A DNA stretch of 64,000 nucleotides from contig NZ_OAOF01000002.1 of assembly GCF_900205965.1 (NCBI RefSeq), positions 248,001 to 312,000 of the forward strand, given 5' to 3'. The notes under the pieces are model-generated. The model was not told the origin of the DNA. It saw only the letters and a list, made by a program, of their open reading frames with translations, and searched no databases. Source of the stretch: Lacrimispora amygdalina (GTDB lineage: Bacteria; Bacillota; Clostridia; Lachnospirales; Lachnospiraceae). Shown here in pieces: positions 61,887 to 64,000 of this stretch. The first letter of the stretch is position 1. Each line of letters starts with the position of its first letter. A program made the position numbers and the translations under genes.

Positions 61887-63551
61887 CTAACTTAATGTTT
61901 CTATGACGCTTCTATAGAGGGAGCCCTCTTCTACCTCCTCTAAAGTAAATACCTGCTCTTCCATGTTATTCTTTAAATACTCGGCTGCAGCCGTATATTT
62001 TGCATGATCAATGCAATAAGTCTGCAGACCATCTCTATAGTCCATCGTTGTCGGATCTATATCATTGTGTGATAAAACAATAAATACTTTTTCAATTCCA
62101 TGCTTATACAAATGTGCTAACTGCAATTTTAAATTATCCACATCTATAGAAGGATTAACACACATCAAGGCGATATCTATATTTGCTGCTGAAAAATAAG
62201 CATCAGCAAGCTTACCAAAGTTGTATGTATTCAGACTGTTAACCTGGCCGATTGCCCCACCAATGTTTATAAGCCATGCATCTATGCCTTTATTCATCTC
62301 AGCGAGATACATATATCTATTTATAGAATAAACGATATCAGGAAATTTTAACTCTTTGGGGAAATTAAAAACATTTGTGCCGCAGAGTATCCCAATTGGA
62401 TTATTGGAAACCGATTCAATCTCCAGCCCATCCTGTCTTAAGCTTTTTAATAAAGAAAATTGAATATCCGATTTGTTTAATCCACTGCACAAACTTGTGA
62501 CAGCGATTACAGGTGCTTTTAATACAGATATCTCAGAAGCCTTAAACTCATTATAGTCATATAAATATTGATTATAATCCATATTTATAAAATTTCCTAT
62601 GCAGATTACCTGATAATTTATGTATTTTTCTTTTATGGTTTCTGGAACTTCCAAATCAATATATGAAGAGTTTAATATTATGATTACATCAAAATCATTT
62701 TTAGGCAGACCATCTTTAAAGCTAATAAATTCACATTTTTTATGATCATAATATGCTACAATGTTTTTATGCATAAGATCTTTATTCACAAGTTCCAGTA
62801 AATTTGATGGGAACAGAACAACTCCCACCCGATTATTTAATAAGATTTCCTGGATCCCGCACTGTCTTAATTCATCACTATCATTCATATCATCGTTACC
62901 ACAAAGCTTAATATTGTATTTGCGGGATAATATTTTGAATTTATCATTTAACGGCATACTACCCAGATCGTCACAAAGATAGCCGCATAATCTGGCACAC
63001 GCCAGGCTAGACGAACTGAAGTCAAATTCGGTATCTTTTTCCCTGATTATAAAATCTTTCATTGGAATTGAAACAGTGGTATGATCCACCGTTTTAATTT
63101 TTTCTGTTTGCTGCTGGTCTACTTTTACGCATATTACATTGTTAAAGTCTGCAGGAAATGATATGGTGTTATTGTGTGATGCAGCTGATACCATAACAAT
63201 ATTATTTTGCATGGCTTTTTCACACACGTCATATAATTCCTGAGAATATGCGGTTAAACCTAAACTAATATTAATTATATCAACCTTTTCCTCAATTGAT
63301 TTTTTAATACCGGAGATGATTGAAACTACCTGAATGTCACCAGACTCGTCCAATATATTTATATCAAGAATCTGTATTTGATTACTATTTGTGTTTGATA
63401 CAATTTCTTTGAAACATTCTGTACCGTGGACATCACCGGGGTCCTTATACTCTTCTACTATTTTTTGTTTTACTAATGAAAAATGTCTTACCTCACATCT
63501 GTTATTGATTTCATTTTTAGATATTCCCGTATCAATCAATGCAATCTTCAT
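61887..63551 (-). CDS. Subtilase-like N-terminus fused to a clostridial peptide-maturation domain
   Basis: 554 residues. Residues 1-215 look like a compact peptidase S8 domain: ALIDTGI (Asp7), DVHGTECF (His about 43), NISLGL, VSAASHN and SSSSLACARL (likely catalytic Ser about 187). From about 235 follows a second part (RVGVVLFPSNLLELV, NDFDVIIILNSSYIDL, APVIAVTSLCSGLNKSDIQ, WLINIGGAIGQ). It resembles, from memory, the TIGR04066 peptide-maturation system proteins that accompany Cys-rich peptide radical SAM maturases. No signal peptide, so it acts in the cytosol, perhaps as leader peptidase. The DNA is more AT-rich than its neighbours, hinting at transfer. Confidence 0.72.
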   Translation of the reverse strand: MKIALIDTGISKNEINNRCEVRHFSLVKQKIVEEYKDPGDVHGTECFKEIVSNTNSNQIQILDINILDESGDIQVVSIISGIKKSIEEKVDIINISLGLTAYSQELYDVCEKAMQNNIVMVSAASHNNTISFPADFNNVICVKVDQQQTEKIKTVDHTTVSIPMKDFIIREKDTEFDFSSSSLACARLCGYLCDDLGSMPLNDKFKILSRKYNIKLCGNDDMNDSDELRQCGIQEILLNNRVGVVLFPSNLLELVNKDLMHKNIVAYYDHKKCEFISFKDGLPKNDFDVIIILNSSYIDLEVPETIKEKYINYQVICIGNFINMDYNQYLYDYNEFKASEISVLKAPVIAVTSLCSGLNKSDIQFSLLKSLRQDGLEIESVSNNPIGILCGTNVFNFPKELKFPDIVYSINRYMYLAEMNKGIDAWLINIGGAIGQVNSLNTYNFGKLADAYFSAANIDIALMCVNPSIDVDNLKLQLAHLYKHGIEKVFIVLSHNDIDPTTMDYRDGLQTYCIDHAKYTAAAEYLKNNMEEQVFTLEEVEEGSLYRSVIETLS

Positions 63552-63584
63552 TGTTATTCTCCTTATTAAGCTCAGAGCTCCAAT

Positions 63585-64000
63585 TTAAATTAAAGAGATA
63601 TTTGCCACATAATTCACCAAACCTCTGTCAGTATTTACATGATCAAGATAATAACCCAATTCTCTCTCAACATCTTTTCTGGACTTTTCACAAAATTCAT
63701 TATTTATATTCAAGATATCCTTAAAGCAAATTTTGCAGAACTTGGCAGCCCAACAATATTTACATTTATCCATACTTTCTAATGTCTTATCCACAAGCCG
63801 TCTGATTTTATTAATATCGATTCCGTTGTAAACATCTCCGATTTCGAATACTTCCTGGTTCTCATCTACCTTTTCACATACAATGATTCTGCCATCAGTG
63901 GTTACGAAATTTTTTCTTACACCAGGAACACAGAATCCTCCAGGTAAAATAGTGCTGCTGCAAGCCACTCCACTAAATGAATTATAATATTTTTTCATGC
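63585..64000 (-). CDS. C-terminal SPASM part of a radical SAM peptide maturase (5' end outside window)
   Basis: The frame runs off the right edge; about 138 residues are visible. It shows a SPASM-type cysteine pattern: GGFCVPG, then GRIIVCEKV, and a C-x-x-C cluster CKYCWAAKFCKICF with a further FCEKS. ILPGGFCVPGVRKNFVTTDG is the usual auxiliary-cluster region of peptide-modifying radical SAM enzymes. Next to the subtilase-like maturation protein this suggests a CcpM-type maturase of a Cys-rich ribosomal peptide whose precursor gene would lie beyond 64000. Confidence 0.75.
   Translation of the reverse strand, partial: MKKYYNSFSGVACSSTILPGGFCVPGVRKNFVTTDGRIIVCEKVDENQEVFEIGDVYNGIDINKIRRLVDKTLESMDKCKYCWAAKFCKICFKDILNINNEFCEKSRKDVERELGYYLDHVNTDRGLVNYVANISLI

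Overview
This window looks like a chromosomal segment of a low-GC, anaerobic member of the Bacillota, most likely a Lachnospiraceae-type Clostridium. Supporting signs are strong AGGAGG ribosome sites, TTGACA/TATAAT promoters, LplBC-type sugar ABC transporters, a YesMN two-component system, a GH112 phosphorylase, LarBCE, and a clostridial peptide-maturation system at the right edge. I see no tRNA, rRNA, CRISPR array or insertion sequence.

Left third (1-18623, all minus strand): a 19-gene exopolysaccharide/capsule operon. It opens with a PHP phosphatase, a chain-length protein and a tyrosine kinase. It continues with a small membrane protein, a priming sugar-phosphate transferase, a nucleotidyltransferase, a UDP-sugar dehydrogenase and a PssD/PssE pair. 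It ends with pyruvyltransferase and FrhB-like genes, three further glycosyltransferases, Wzy, Wzx and a third pyruvyltransferase cut by the window start.

Immediately upstream (18624-21851) is the most interesting region: an apparent site-specific inversion switch. A tyrosine recombinase carries one 18-bp copy of an inverted repeat inside its own 3' end. The other copy lies about 240 bp away, at the centre of a 21-bp-arm hairpin followed by T7, just ahead of the polysaccharide operon. Inversion would dismantle this terminator. Next to it are a secreted protein gene and an ECF sigma/anti-sigma pair. The recombinase and the secreted protein share an identical bipartite promoter-like motif (13 bp, 14-bp gap, 10 bp), suggesting that the ECF sigma factor controls both.

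22.0-27.2 kb: a cytosolic flavin reductase module (a three-domain FMN/FAD reductase, an FMN reductase, a LysR regulator and ApbE). 27.2-31.5 kb: larBCE with an exonuclease, a small membrane protein and an acetyltransferase. 31.6-34.3 kb: a decaying sugar ABC operon with a frameshifted permease and a deletion joining a LacI gene to a binding-protein gene. 34.4-39.6 kb: small regulators and a histidine kinase/response regulator/DctP operon. 39.7-46.8 kb: two chemoreceptors, AzlCD, a radical SAM protein and a candidate structured RNA behind a perfect consensus promoter. 47.0-55.2 kb: a rhamnogalacturonan-type locus (ABC importer, acetylesterase, GH112 phosphorylase, AraC regulator). 55.3-61.8 kb: a second ECF sigma/anti-sigma pair and a Bce-like two-component/ABC module. 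61.9-64.0 kb: a subtilase-like peptide-maturation protein and the end of a radical SAM/SPASM maturase.
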